The notes: a model not told the origin generated them from the letters alone. Positions 53,226 through 62,288 are shown, counted from the first letter of the stretch. The stretch: 64,000 nt of DNA from JACVRW01 sp963808545 (GCA_963808545.1 CAWEGB010000008.1:186001-250000); one strand, 5' to 3'. Translations and numbers: made by a program.

Positions 53226-53627
53226 ATGCGCCACGTGCACACCAACATCCGCGTCCGTGACATCGCCTCCTCACGCCGCTTTTACGAGGCTCTCGGCTAC
53301 GAGCCGCGCGGGAGGCTCCAGTTCGAGGGTGCCTACAACGTCTATCTCGGCCTGCCGGGCGACGGCGACACGCTCGAGCTGACCGTCAACGAGGGGCGGG
53401 CCGAGCCCTATCACCTGGGGGAGGGCTACGGCCACATCGCGCTCGAGGTGGAGGATCTCGATGAGCTGCTTGCCTCGCTGGCCTCCAGCGGGATAGAACC
53501 CGAGAAGCCGCCGTACCATCCCGGCGGCAGGGAGGAGATCCGAATTGCCTTCGTGACCGATCCGGACGGCTACCGGATCGAGCTGATCGACGGCGAGTTC
53601 GCGACCCCGCGGGACCCCGACGACTAG
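53226..53627 (+). CDS. VOC-family glyoxalase I-like protein
   Basis: 133 residues. Vicinal-oxygen-chelate fold with the paired beta-alpha-beta-beta-beta units: VHTNIRVRDIASSRRFYEALGYEPRGR, GYGHIALEVEDLDELLASLASSG and RIAFVTDPDGYRIELID. Metal ligands H4, E/D and H/E pattern resembles lactoylglutathione lyase; in Actinobacteria the thiol may be mycothiol. Glyoxalase versus other VOC reactions cannot be separated by eye. Followed after 8 nt by the isomerase-like gene. Confidence 0.88.
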   Translation: MRHVHTNIRVRDIASSRRFYEALGYEPRGRLQFEGAYNVYLGLPGDGDTLELTVNEGRAEPYHLGEGYGHIALEVEDLDELLASLASSGIEPEKPPYHPGGREEIRIAFVTDPDGYRIELIDGEFATPRDPDD

Positions 53628-53635
53628 GAGAGAGC

Positions 53636-53950
53636 ATGCTGTTTCACATTCGCTTCGACATCCACCAACCCGAGGACATGTCCAACCAGGAGTTGCTGGA
53701 GATCTGGGACCGGGAGGCCGACGCCGCGCTGGGCGCGATGGACGCCGGCGCGGTCCCGCACCTGTGGAAGGTCTCCGGGCAGCGGGTGGTGATCGGGATC
53801 CTCGATCTGCCCGACGCGGAGAGCGTGGACCGCGCTCTGGCCGGGCTTCCGATCGTCAAGGAGATGGGCGGCTCGGTGAAGACCGAGGTGCTCCCGATCT
53901 ACGACTACCGCACTTTCGCCGGGGACCTCAAGGAGGCGGTGGGCGGTTAG
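53636..53950 (+). CDS. Muconolactone isomerase-like protein
   Basis: 104 residues. Dimeric alpha/beta-barrel domain similar to muconolactone delta-isomerase: MLFHIRFDIHQPEDMSNQELLEIWDREADAALGAM, KVSGQRVVIGILDLPDAESVDRALAGLPIVKEMGG and VEVLPIYDY-type end. There is no catechol-degradation gene beside it, so a stand-alone role is likely. gagag precedes ATG 53636. Ends inside the convergent VanX-fusion gene by 23 nt. Confidence 0.82.
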   Translation: MLFHIRFDIHQPEDMSNQELLEIWDREADAALGAMDAGAVPHLWKVSGQRVVIGILDLPDAESVDRALAGLPIVKEMGGSVKTEVLPIYDYRTFAGDLKEAVGG

Positions 53951-55628
53951 GTGACGCGCACCCGAGCGGCAGATCGAGATAGGCACTCGACTTCTCGCGG
54001 TGCTCGAAGTGCCACCACTCCCGCCAGTAGGCGCGGTAGCCGAAGCGCTCCATCGCCCGCTTGAGCGTGAGACGGTTGCGCAGCGGGCGGCCGCGAGCGT
54101 TGCCGGTGTGGGCCCGTGAGCTGAGGTCGTCGTAGCCGGTGCCCATGTCGAGCCGGCGGCCGTCCCTGAGGCGCACGAGGGTGAGATCCACCGCCGTGCC
54201 CGTGTTGTGACGGCTGCGCCGGGCGATGTACGTACCCACCAGCTCGGGGCGACCGCTGCGCTGCGCCCAGCGCACGAGCGCGCGGGAGGCCCGTGCCGGG
54301 CGGTAGGCGTCGAGCACCAGCAGGCCCAGCCCGCGGCGGCGCAGGTGGCGCTGCACCCGGCCGAGGTCGCGGGCGGGGCGCTCGAGCAGAAGCGCCCGGT
54401 TCTCGCAGTAGCCGGGCAGCGGGCGGCCGGTGAGGTTGTCGCGCGTCCGGTAGGCCAGGTCCACCTCGATTCCCGGTCCGTAGCGGTGCACATCGACCAG
54501 GCCGCCCGCTTCGGCCCCGGCCGACCCGGCCCGGGCGCCGAAGATCCGCTGCGCCACCCCCCGCAGGGTGGCCGTGCCGTAGCCGTGCGACGGGTTGCCG
54601 TCGGTCAGCACCGCCATGGAGATCCGCAGCGGGCCGCGCTCGAACAGCGCCGCCTCATGCACCAGGCTGCCGAGCGAGGTTCGGCGCCAGCCGCCCTTGA
54701 AGAACGTGTCGAAGCCGGCGGCCAGGGAAAAGCGCGAGAAGCCCCAGCGCTGGTAGCGGATGATCGACGACAGCAGCGAGCGCGCGTAGCCGCGGGAGCG
54801 GGGAGGGGTGAGGCGGTCGAAGACGCGGAAGAACCGAGCCTGGTCGAGTGCGTTGATGCGCGCGCCGGTCCAGTAGCCGACGTCCACGAAGCGCCGCATT
54901 CCCGCTCGCTTCGCCAGCGCCCGCAGGGCGCCGCCGCCGACCCGGGCGTAGACCGCGCTCGCCCGGCGGTTGTCCGAGGCGGTGATCATCGGACCGAGGG
55001 TCGTCCGCTCGACGCCGTTGGGCGCGCGGTTGCCGATCTTGCGCAGATAGGCCACGAGCAGCATGGCCTTGACCACGCTGGCCGACACGTAGTCGCGGCG
55101 AGGCGCCACGCCGTGCGCCCGGCCGTGCGAGTCCAGCAGGGCCCACGACTCGATGCCGCTGCGCGAGCGCAGGAAGCGCCGCGCCGCGGCGATCCGGGCG
55201 GGCGGTGGAAACAGCTCGGGCCTCGCCTTCGCCCTGATCGTGCAGGGCCGCCCGGCACGCGCGGTCACGCGCACCGCGGTGCGACCACGGGCCAGCACCC
55301 GGACGCGTCGCGAGCAGGCTTGCGCCGGGGGATCGAGCACCGCGCATGTGCCCTCGCAGGGTCGCTCGAAGCTGATCACCCGGTAACGGCCGGCGGGCAG
55401 CGGAGCCCTGACGCTGAAGCGAACCACCGGCCCGGAGTTGCGCGCGAGCGCCACGCGGCCGGCGCTGTCGCGGACCTCGACGTAGGAGATCGAGCCCTCC
55501 ACGTACACGCCCCGAGACGTGTCGAAGACCCGCTCGTAGTCGAGCGTGCCGCGCGGCTCGGCCGCCGCGGCCGGGGCGGCCCACACCAGCAGCCCGGCGA
55601 GCCCGGCGAGCAGCGCTCGAAGCGTCAC
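53928..55628 (-). CDS. Beta-lactamase-like plus VanX D-Ala-D-Ala dipeptidase fusion
   Basis: 566 residues. Signal peptide 1-23 (MTLRALLAGLAGLLVWAAPA), a beta-rich N-terminal domain with several Cys (C91, C95, C105, C129), a class A beta-lactamase-like serine hydrolase domain with S184-x-x-K187, SDN at 218-220 and KGG at 311-313, and a C-terminal VanX/VanY-type zinc dipeptidase with SRHNTGTAVDLTL (His474, Asp481) and YWREWWHFEH (Glu537, His540). The signal peptide puts both activities outside the membrane: DD-peptidase or lactamase plus D,D-dipeptidase, suited to cell-wall turnover or recycling. I know of no standard family with this order. Overlaps the end of the isomerase gene. Confidence 0.85.
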   Translation of the reverse strand: MTLRALLAGLAGLLVWAAPAAAAEPRGTLDYERVFDTSRGVYVEGSISYVEVRDSAGRVALARNSGPVVRFSVRAPLPAGRYRVISFERPCEGTCAVLDPPAQACSRRVRVLARGRTAVRVTARAGRPCTIRAKARPELFPPPARIAAARRFLRSRSGIESWALLDSHGRAHGVAPRRDYVSASVVKAMLLVAYLRKIGNRAPNGVERTTLGPMITASDNRRASAVYARVGGGALRALAKRAGMRRFVDVGYWTGARINALDQARFFRVFDRLTPPRSRGYARSLLSSIIRYQRWGFSRFSLAAGFDTFFKGGWRRTSLGSLVHEAALFERGPLRISMAVLTDGNPSHGYGTATLRGVAQRIFGARAGSAGAEAGGLVDVHRYGPGIEVDLAYRTRDNLTGRPLPGYCENRALLLERPARDLGRVQRHLRRRGLGLLVLDAYRPARASRALVRWAQRSGRPELVGTYIARRSRHNTGTAVDLTLVRLRDGRRLDMGTGYDDLSSRAHTGNARGRPLRNRLTLKRAMERFGYRAYWREWWHFEHREKSSAYLDLPLGCASPNRPPPP

Positions 55629-55688
55629 CCCGGGAAGGGTACGGGTGCCCGTATCGACGCCGTGTGGAGAGCGTCGTAGCCTCCTTCC

Positions 55689-57452
55689 ATCAACGTCCTG
55701 CTGAGAGCCCTGCTCGATCCGCTCACCTACCGGCGGATCACCTACCTGCTGATCGCGCTGCCGCTCGGCATCTTCGAGTTCACCTTCCTGGTGGTCTCGT
55801 TGAGCTTCGGCTTCGGCACGGTCATCACGCTCATCGGGATCCCGGTGCTGGTCGGGGCGCTGTACGCGTGGCGCTGGCTGGCCGAGCTCGAGCGGCGGCT
55901 GATCGGCGCCCTAACCGGCGTGCAGATCGACAGCCCCTATCGCCCGGCTCCGCCCGGTGGGCTCCTGCGCCGCCTCCAGGCGCGTCTGGGCGACCCGGCC
56001 ACCTGGAAGGACCTGCTCTTCCTGATGTTCCAGCTGGGCCTGGGCATCATCTCCTTCACCACCGCCGCGGTGGTGCTGGGGTTCACCGCGGGCACCCTGT
56101 TCGCGCCCGCCTTCTACTGGGCGGTGCCGGATGGACTGCAGATCGGGATCTTCACGGTCGACACGCTGGCCGAGGCCATCGCGCTGGTCCCGCTGGGGGT
56201 GGTCCTGGCGCTGGTGGGCATCCCGGCGCTGGGCGCGCTGGGACGCCTCTACGGGATGCTCGCCGCCCTACTCCTGGGCAGCGGCTCCGATCCGGAGCTC
56301 ACGGCACAGGTGTCCGACCTCGAGGACGCGCGCTCGCGCATCATTGCCGCCGGTGACGCCGAGCGCCGGCGCATCGAGCGCGACCTCCACGACGGCGCGC
56401 AGCAGCGGCTCGTGGCGCTGGCCCTGACGCTGCGCATGGCCGAAGGTCGCGCCCAGTCGGGCGACCCGGAGGCCGTGGAGCTGATCAAGAACGCCGGTGA
56501 CGAGGCCGGCCTGGCGCTGTCCGAGCTGCGCGACCTGGCTCGGGGGATCCACCCCGCGATCCTCACCAACCGCGGGCTGGCGGCCGCGCTCGAGGACCTC
56601 GCCTCGCGGGCCTCGCTGCCGGTGGAGGTGGCCGAGGCGCCGCGGCAGCGCCATCCCGACCAGGTGGAGGCCGCCGCCTACTTCGTGGTGTCCGAGTGCC
56701 TGGCCAACGTTGACAAGCATGCCGGAGCCACCGCGGCCAAGGTCACCGTGCGCGAGGAGGGCGGTTGCCTGACCGTGAGCGTGGTGGACGACGGCGCCGG
56801 CGGCGCCGCCCTGGACGGGTCCGGGCTCCAGGGGCTGCGCGACCGCGTCGGCGCCCTGACCGGCACGCTCGAGGTTGACAGCCCGATCGGCGAGGGCACC
56901 CGAGTGACCGCCGCGATACCGCTGGACGTACCGGCGGGCGAGCTCGAAGCCACCGTGCCGCCGGCGGCTCCCGCCGTCCTCGACGACGCGCAGGGCGATC
57001 TGCGCCAGGCTCGGCGACGCGCCGGCCTGTGGATCCGGCTCGGCGTGCTCGGCGGCCTGGCGGCGACCGTCGTCGCCGTCTGGGCGCTCACCGGCGCGCC
57101 GAACGACTGGCCGGTCTGGCCGCTGCTGGGTCTCGGCCTGCTCGCGGGTCTCGACGCCTGGTGGGTGCTGGGTGGTCGTCCCCTGCGCGAGTCCGATCTG
57201 TCGCCGGCGGGCGACCGGACGGCCGAGATCCGCGCTGCCAGGCACCGGCGCTCGCTGCGCCTCGACGCCGGCTGGCTCGCGATCATCAACCTGTTCCTGA
57301 TCGGCATCTGGCTGGCCGCGGACGGCAGCTACTTCTGGCCGGTCTGGCCCATCCTGGGCAGCGCGCTGGGCGTCGGCATCAAGGCGCTGCGCTGGCCCGC
57401 GCTGGCGCGGGAGCGGCTTCTGGGCGAGGCCCCGCAGGACCTGGCCCACTGA
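55689..57452 (+). CDS. Membrane sensor histidine kinase with C-terminal 2TM repeats
   Basis: About 587 residues. N-terminal multi-TM sensor domain (LDPLTYRRITYLLIALPLGIF on), HisKA_3 dimerisation/phosphoacceptor AERRRIERDLHDGAQQRLVALAL (His in LHDGAQQR), then an HATPase with VVSECLANVDKHAGA, VVDDGAGGAALDGSGLQGLRDRVGAL and GEGTRVTAAIPL. Two C-terminal units each with two TM helices and similar sequence (WPVWPLLGLGLLAG, WPVWPILGSALGVG), the 2TM domain. NarL-type kinase, but no response regulator lies next to it. The start is unsure: TAGCCT at 55677-55682 is 6 nt before ATC 55689, while CTG 55698 and GTG 55791 are downstream options. Confidence 0.85.
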   Translation: MNVLLRALLDPLTYRRITYLLIALPLGIFEFTFLVVSLSFGFGTVITLIGIPVLVGALYAWRWLAELERRLIGALTGVQIDSPYRPAPPGGLLRRLQARLGDPATWKDLLFLMFQLGLGIISFTTAAVVLGFTAGTLFAPAFYWAVPDGLQIGIFTVDTLAEAIALVPLGVVLALVGIPALGALGRLYGMLAALLLGSGSDPELTAQVSDLEDARSRIIAAGDAERRRIERDLHDGAQQRLVALALTLRMAEGRAQSGDPEAVELIKNAGDEAGLALSELRDLARGIHPAILTNRGLAAALEDLASRASLPVEVAEAPRQRHPDQVEAAAYFVVSECLANVDKHAGATAAKVTVREEGGCLTVSVVDDGAGGAALDGSGLQGLRDRVGALTGTLEVDSPIGEGTRVTAAIPLDVPAGELEATVPPAAPAVLDDAQGDLRQARRRAGLWIRLGVLGGLAATVVAVWALTGAPNDWPVWPLLGLGLLAGLDAWWVLGGRPLRESDLSPAGDRTAEIRAARHRRSLRLDAGWLAIINLFLIGIWLAADGSYFWPVWPILGSALGVGIKALRWPALARERLLGEAPQDLAH

Positions 57453-57470
57453 CGCCGCGCGGCGGCGAGC

Positions 57471-57839
57471 TCAGTGGCCCCAGCCTTCGGCCACCTCGTG
57501 CCGGACCGTGTCCTCGCCCGTCTCGCCGGTGCGGATCCGCACCGCCTGAGAGACGTCGGAGACGAACACTCGGCCGTCACCGATCTCACCGGTGCGAGCC
57601 GCCCCGACGATTGCGTCCACGACGTCCCCGGCCAGCTCGGCGGGCACGACCGACTCCACCTTGATCTTGGGCAGCAGCGAGATGTTCGCCCGCGTGCCGC
57701 GGTAGGACTCGGTGTAGCCCTTCTGGCGCCCGCAGCCCACCACGTCGCTCACCGTCAGGCCGGACACCCCCAGCGAGTCGAGCGCGTCCTGCACGTGCTG
57801 CAGGCGCTCCGGCCGGATGATCGCCTCGATCTTCTTCAT
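57471..57839 (-). CDS. glnK: PII nitrogen regulatory protein
   Basis: 122 residues, standard PII trimer subunit: MKKIEAIIRPERLQHVQDAL, T-loop GCGRQKGYTESYRGTRANISLLPKIK, VVPAELAGDVVDAIVGAARTGEIGDGRVFV and IRTGETGEDTV. Binds ATP/ADP and 2-oxoglutarate and gates AmtB. Tyr46 is kept, but the usual modified Tyr51 is Ala51. Five nt after amtB on the same strand, the usual amtB-glnK pair. Confidence 0.95.
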   Translation of the reverse strand: MKKIEAIIRPERLQHVQDALDSLGVSGLTVSDVVGCGRQKGYTESYRGTRANISLLPKIKVESVVPAELAGDVVDAIVGAARTGEIGDGRVFVSDVSQAVRIRTGETGEDTVRHEVAEGWGH

Positions 57840-57844
57840 CTGCC

Positions 57845-59215
57845 TCAGCTCTCCTGGGTCCGTGGCGACATGGCGGCCGCCAGCGCGCCCGCCCGTGCAC
57901 CGGGGGTGTTCGGCGGGTGGTACTCGGATCCTGGCACCGGCATGAACTGCTCCGGATAGCCCCACATCCCGTGCTCGACGATGTCGAGCCCGCGGCGCTC
58001 GTGCTCCTCGCTCACGCGCAGGCCATAGACCGACCTGATCGCGTAGAAGACGAGGTAGGAGACCACGAAGACGGTGGTGAAGGCGGCGGCCACGCCGAGG
58101 GCCTGGACCCCGAGCTGCTCGAACGACCCGGTGTAGAACAGGCCGCCCTCGCCGATCGCGTTGTACTCGGCCAGCCGGGGAGCCGTGAACAGCCCGCAGG
58201 CCAGCGTCCCCCACACGCCGGCCACGCCGTGCGCGGAGAGGGCGCCGATCGGGTCGTCGAGCACCTTGTCGATGGCGATGATGCAAACCACCACCAGCAC
58301 CCCGGCCACCAGGCCGATGGGCAGCGCGGCCCAGTACTCCACGTAGCCGGATGGCGCGGTGATGCCCACCAGGCCCGCGATCACGCCGTTGCCGGTCATG
58401 CCGATGTCGAAGGTCTGCGTCTTGACGTAGCTGGCCGCCATCGCGCCCAGCACGCCCCCGGCGGCGCCGATCACGGTGACGATCGCCACCTCCGCGAAGC
58501 GGCCGTCGGCCACGCCGAGCGTGGAGCCGGCGTTGAAGCCGAACCAGCCCACGAACAGGATCAGCACGCCCAGGCCCACCAGCGGCATCGAGTGGCCGGG
58601 AATGACGTTGGGCTCGCCGTCGCGGCCGAACTTGCCCTGGCGCGGGCCCAGCAGCAGCAGCGCGGCGAGCGCGCCGGTGGCGCCGATCAGGTGGATCACC
58701 GTCGACCCGGCGAAGTCCTGCATGCCGAAGTTGGCCTGCAGCCAGCCACCACCGAAGATCCAGTGACTGATGATGGGGTAGATCAGCGAGCTGAACACCA
58801 CCGCGTAGATCAGGTAGGCGCCGAACTTGATGCGCTCGAGCGTCGTGCCCCATACGATCGCCAGCGAGACGGCGCAGAACGCGAACTGGAAGAAGAACTT
58901 GGCCGGCACCGCGGCGGTCGAGAACTCCATGGCCGGGAAGGCCGACTGAGCCTGGGTGTCGAGGAAGAAGCCCTGGTCCCCGGCGAACCAGCCGGCGCCG
59001 CCGAAGGCGAGCGCGAAGCCGACGGCCCAGTAGCAGAGCGCCGCGATCGACAGGTTGGCGATCACCTTGGCCACCACCGTGCCGGCGTTCTTCATGCGCG
59101 AGAAGCCGACCTCCAGGAGCAGGAAGCCGGCCTGCATGAAGAAGACGAGGATGCCGGCCACCAGGACCCAGAGCGTGTCGATCCGGCCTAGCGCGTCGTT
59201 GAGAGTGGGTTCCAT
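57845..59215 (-). CDS. amtB: Ammonium transporter
   Basis: 456 residues, eleven TM helices expected. AmtB/Rh channel for ammonium. Signatures: DTLWVLVAGILVFFMQAGFLLLEVGFSRMKNAGTVVAKV, FDFAGSTVIHLIGATGALA-type D-F-A-G-S-x-V-H (catalytic His pair first member), GWFGFNAGSTLG and the second-His region ALSAHGVAGVWGTL. An acidic/Pro C-terminal tail of about 60 residues follows, ending in AAAMSPRTQES. ATG 59215; upstream 91 nt hold a gctaaatcc -10-like element on the reverse strand, a likely nitrogen-regulated promoter. Confidence 0.95.
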   Translation of the reverse strand: MEPTLNDALGRIDTLWVLVAGILVFFMQAGFLLLEVGFSRMKNAGTVVAKVIANLSIAALCYWAVGFALAFGGAGWFAGDQGFFLDTQAQSAFPAMEFSTAAVPAKFFFQFAFCAVSLAIVWGTTLERIKFGAYLIYAVVFSSLIYPIISHWIFGGGWLQANFGMQDFAGSTVIHLIGATGALAALLLLGPRQGKFGRDGEPNVIPGHSMPLVGLGVLILFVGWFGFNAGSTLGVADGRFAEVAIVTVIGAAGGVLGAMAASYVKTQTFDIGMTGNGVIAGLVGITAPSGYVEYWAALPIGLVAGVLVVVCIIAIDKVLDDPIGALSAHGVAGVWGTLACGLFTAPRLAEYNAIGEGGLFYTGSFEQLGVQALGVAAAFTTVFVVSYLVFYAIRSVYGLRVSEEHERRGLDIVEHGMWGYPEQFMPVPGSEYHPPNTPGARAGALAAAMSPRTQES

Positions 59216-59306
59216 GCGCGGATCGTCTGATCCGCGGCAGCCGGGGTCATTCGCCCCCGGTACAGGATTTAGCGGCGCCGCTTGTACACGCGGCCAGACA
59301 GGTGCT

Positions 59307-59768
59307 TCAGGAGCCCGACTGGCCGACGGCGAGCACCCGTGCGCCGACGCAGTCGGCCAGCGCACGCGGATCCACCTCGAACAGGCTGTTGGGGTCGCCC
59401 GCGGCGGCCCAGACCCGGTCGTGCGCGAGCAGCTCCTCGTCGAACACCACCGGCAGGTCGTGCCCGAACGGCGGAACCCCGCCGACCGCGTAGCCGGTGG
59501 CGGCCCGGACCTCCTCCGCGGCCGCCTGGCGAACCTCGGCCACGTCGAGGGCGTCGGCCAGCTTTGCCGTGTCGATGCGGTGGCGACCGGAGGCCACGCA
59601 GACGACGGGGTCGCCGTCGGCCACGAAGACGATCGACTTGGCGATCTCGGACTCCCGGCAGCCCACCGCCACGGCCGCGTCCTTGACCGTTCGCGTGGAC
59701 GCCTCGAGGCGCTGCACGTGCACCTCGATGCCCAGCTCGCGGGCGCAGCGGGCCAGCCGGTCTCTCAC
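59307..59768 (-). CDS. YbaK/EbsC-type aminoacyl-tRNA deacylase
   Basis: 153 residues from GTG (complement of 59766-59768), 4-nt overlap with the WS/DGAT stop. YbaK/ProRS-INS fold: DAAVAVGCRESEIAKSIVFVADGDPVVCVASGRHRIDTAKLADAL, with the conserved Lys in the EIAKSIVF motif, and AVGGVPPFGHDLPVVFDEELLAHDRVWAAAGDPN. Hydrolyses mischarged tRNA(Pro), probably Cys- or Ala-tRNA(Pro). Same fold as the INS domain of ProRS at 40634. Confidence 0.92.
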   Translation of the reverse strand: MRDRLARCARELGIEVHVQRLEASTRTVKDAAVAVGCRESEIAKSIVFVADGDPVVCVASGRHRIDTAKLADALDVAEVRQAAAEEVRAATGYAVGGVPPFGHDLPVVFDEELLAHDRVWAAAGDPNSLFEVDPRALADCVGARVLAVGQSGS

Positions 59769-61180
59769 GCGCCCACGGTCTCCCGGTCGAGCTCGACCCC
59801 GGCCGCGGCGGCGAGCTCGTCGAGCGACTCGCGCACGTCCTCGGCGAAGTCGTCGAGATCCCAGACCACGTCGTAGTCGCTCACGAGGCCGAAGTTGATC
59901 TTGCCCGCATAGGACAGGAGCGCGATTCCGAGGCCCTGGTTCTTGGCCAGCGGCACCATCGGGAACGGGTCGAGCATCCTGCGCCCGGCGAGGTAGAGCG
60001 GGAACTGCGGGCCGGGGACGTTGGTGACCACCAGGTTGAACATGCGCTGGCGGGCCACCAGCCGGGAGGCCTGGTCCATGACCGTCTGCGGAGCGAAGCC
60101 CGTCAGGTCCGTCAGCACCTGGGCGCCTACGGCCTGCCCGCTCGACTTCAGGCCGCGCAGCTCCTCGCGCAGGATGTCCAGGCGCGCCACCGGGTCCTGG
60201 CACCAGACCGGGAGCGGAGCCATCATGGCGGCCACCTTGTTGCCGAGCGCGCCGCGCTCGACGTCGGCCCGGACGCTCACCGGGATCATCGCCTTCAGCT
60301 CGAGCCCGTCGGTCCGCTGCCCGCGCCGGCGCAGATGCTTGCCCAGGGCCCCGGCCACGGTGGCGAGCACCACGTCGTTGACCGTACCGCCCAGCTCGTT
60401 CTTGATCGCCTTGAGCTCGTTCAGATCCGCCCTGACCCAGGTGAAACGGCGGTGCGGCCCGATCGAGCGGTTGTAGGGGCTCGGCGGGGCGGGATTGAGC
60501 CCGGCCCAGGCCATCGCGCCCACGCCCACGGCCGCGTCGCGCACGCCGGCCGCGATGCGGCGCGGGCCGCGGAACACCGCTCGCACCGAGCGGGTGATCT
60601 CGGCTGGGATGGTGCCGCGCTCCAGCAGCGCCTCGCCCAGGAGCTGCGTGCGGCTGGGGAGGGGACGGGGCAGCCAGCGGTCGCCCGGCGCGGTGGGCGC
60701 GGCGGGCTCCGGCGTGGTGTCGAAGAGCACTGAGATGATGTCCACACCCGAGATGCCGTCCACGAGCGCGTGATGGGTCTTGGACAGGAGGGCGAAGCGG
60801 TCGTCCTCGAGCCCTTCGACCATCCAGATCTCCCACAGCGGCTTGTCGCGGTCGAGCTGCTGGGAGAACACCCGGCCGGCGAGCTCCTTGAGCTGCTGCT
60901 CGTCGCCCGGGCTCGGGAGCGCGGTGGAGCGAAGGTGGTAGCGCAGGTTGAGGTGGGGATCGTCCACCCACCTCGGGCGGCCCTGGCCGAGCGGCACGAA
61001 CGCGAGCCGCTGTCGGTAGCGCGGCACAAGCGGGAGCCTGCGCTCCAGCCCCTCGAGCAGCTCGTCGTAGGCCGGCGGCGGGCCCTCGAACAGCATCACC
61101 GAGGCCACGTGCATGTGGGCCTCGCCGTCCTCGAGGTGGAGGAAGGAGGTGTCGAGCGCGGTCAGCCGGTCCGAGGACAT
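59765..61180 (-). CDS. Wax ester synthase/diacylglycerol acyltransferase
   Basis: 471 residues. WS/DGAT family that makes triacylglycerol or wax esters. Acyltransferase motif HHALVDG in LLSKTHHALVDGISGVDII near residue 137, PLWEIWMVEGL, GTVNDVVLATVAGAL and PLYLAGRRMLDPFPMVPLAKN with NVPGP just before it. ATG 61180. Suggests storage-lipid accumulation, in keeping with the acyl-CoA ligase at 32675. Overlaps the YbaK start by 4 nt. Confidence 0.95.
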   Translation of the reverse strand: MSSDRLTALDTSFLHLEDGEAHMHVASVMLFEGPPPAYDELLEGLERRLPLVPRYRQRLAFVPLGQGRPRWVDDPHLNLRYHLRSTALPSPGDEQQLKELAGRVFSQQLDRDKPLWEIWMVEGLEDDRFALLSKTHHALVDGISGVDIISVLFDTTPEPAAPTAPGDRWLPRPLPSRTQLLGEALLERGTIPAEITRSVRAVFRGPRRIAAGVRDAAVGVGAMAWAGLNPAPPSPYNRSIGPHRRFTWVRADLNELKAIKNELGGTVNDVVLATVAGALGKHLRRRGQRTDGLELKAMIPVSVRADVERGALGNKVAAMMAPLPVWCQDPVARLDILREELRGLKSSGQAVGAQVLTDLTGFAPQTVMDQASRLVARQRMFNLVVTNVPGPQFPLYLAGRRMLDPFPMVPLAKNQGLGIALLSYAGKINFGLVSDYDVVWDLDDFAEDVRESLDELAAAAGVELDRETVGA

Positions 61181-61211
61181 ACGCCCAACTTAGCGCAGCG
61201 GGAAGCTGCGC

Positions 61212-62288
61212 TCAGAGCGACATCGAGAGCTGATCCGCGGGGATCCGGACGCGCGCGGCCTCGCGCTCGTCGAGCCCCGCCACCCGAACCCCGAGCAGGC
61301 GCACCGGGCGTACCGGAGCGAGCCGCCGCAGCAGCTCCAGCGCCACGCCGTGGACCGTGTCGAGGTCGTTGACCGCCGTCTCCAGCGTGCGCGCCCGAGT
61401 GACGGTCGAGAAGTCGTCGAAGCGCACCTTGATGCCGACGGTGCGGCCGCGGCGCTCCTGGCTCGCCAGGGTGGTGCAGAGCTGCTCGCTCAGGCGCCGG
61501 AGCACCGGCTCGAGCGCCTCCATCCCGCGCAGGTCACGGTCGAAGGTGGTCTCGCGCGACTCCGACTTGGCCACGCGCATGGTCTCGATCACGCGCTCGT
61601 CCTCGAAGCGGGCCAACCCGCCCAGATGCGGACCCAGCCGGGGGCCGAACCACTCCGTCAGCCGGCCGTCAGGGAGCGCGCCGAGCGCCCCGAGGGTGGT
61701 GATGCCGAGCCGTTCGAGCCGGGCCACGGTCTTCGGTCCGATGCCGGGCACCAGGCCGGGCGATGCGGCGCCGAAGCGCGCCCGGGCCTCGTCCGCGGTG
61801 AGCTCGAGGAAGCCGTCCGGCTTCTCGGCGTCGGAGGCCACCTTGGCCACCAGCTTGTTCGGCCCGATGCCCACCGAACAGGTGAGGCCGGTCTCCGAGC
61901 GCACCGCCTCCTTCACCTGCCGGGCCGCGGCCCGGTGGCGGTCGAGGCCGGTGAGGTCGAGATAGGCCTCGTCGAGCCCCACCGACTCGACCCTCTCCAC
62001 GTGCCTGCGCAGCACGGCGTGCACATCCGCCGAGCGCCGCCGGTAGAGGTCGAAGTCGGGCGCGATGAAGACCGCGTCGGGACACAGTCGCCGTGCCCGC
62101 TCGGCCGGCGTGGCGGAGAAGATCCCGTAGCGGCGGGCCTCGTAGCTGGCCGTGGTGACCACCGCCCTAGGCCCGCTTCCCGCCACCACCACCGGCAGCC
62201 CGCGCAGCTCCGGGCGCCGCTGCAGCTCGACGCTGACGTAGAAGGCGTCCATGTCTACATGCGCGTAGACGTAGCGGATATCGGCCAC
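61212..62288 (-). CDS. dinB: DNA polymerase IV
   Basis: 358 residues from GTG (complement of 62286-62288). Y-family translesion polymerase: YAHVDMDAFYVSVELQRRPEL with the first metal Asp, VESVGLDEAYLDLTGLD with the second metal site (the usual SIDE written as GLDE), TCSVGIGPNKLVAKVASDAEKPDGF and the little-finger C-terminus. TACAGT (complement of 62295-62300) is 6 nt upstream, so leaderless. The C-terminus lacks a clear beta-clamp motif. Confidence 0.95.
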   Translation of the reverse strand: MADIRYVYAHVDMDAFYVSVELQRRPELRGLPVVVAGSGPRAVVTTASYEARRYGIFSATPAERARRLCPDAVFIAPDFDLYRRRSADVHAVLRRHVERVESVGLDEAYLDLTGLDRHRAAARQVKEAVRSETGLTCSVGIGPNKLVAKVASDAEKPDGFLELTADEARARFGAASPGLVPGIGPKTVARLERLGITTLGALGALPDGRLTEWFGPRLGPHLGGLARFEDERVIETMRVAKSESRETTFDRDLRGMEALEPVLRRLSEQLCTTLASQERRGRTVGIKVRFDDFSTVTRARTLETAVNDLDTVHGVALELLRRLAPVRPVRLLGVRVAGLDEREAARVRIPADQLSMSL

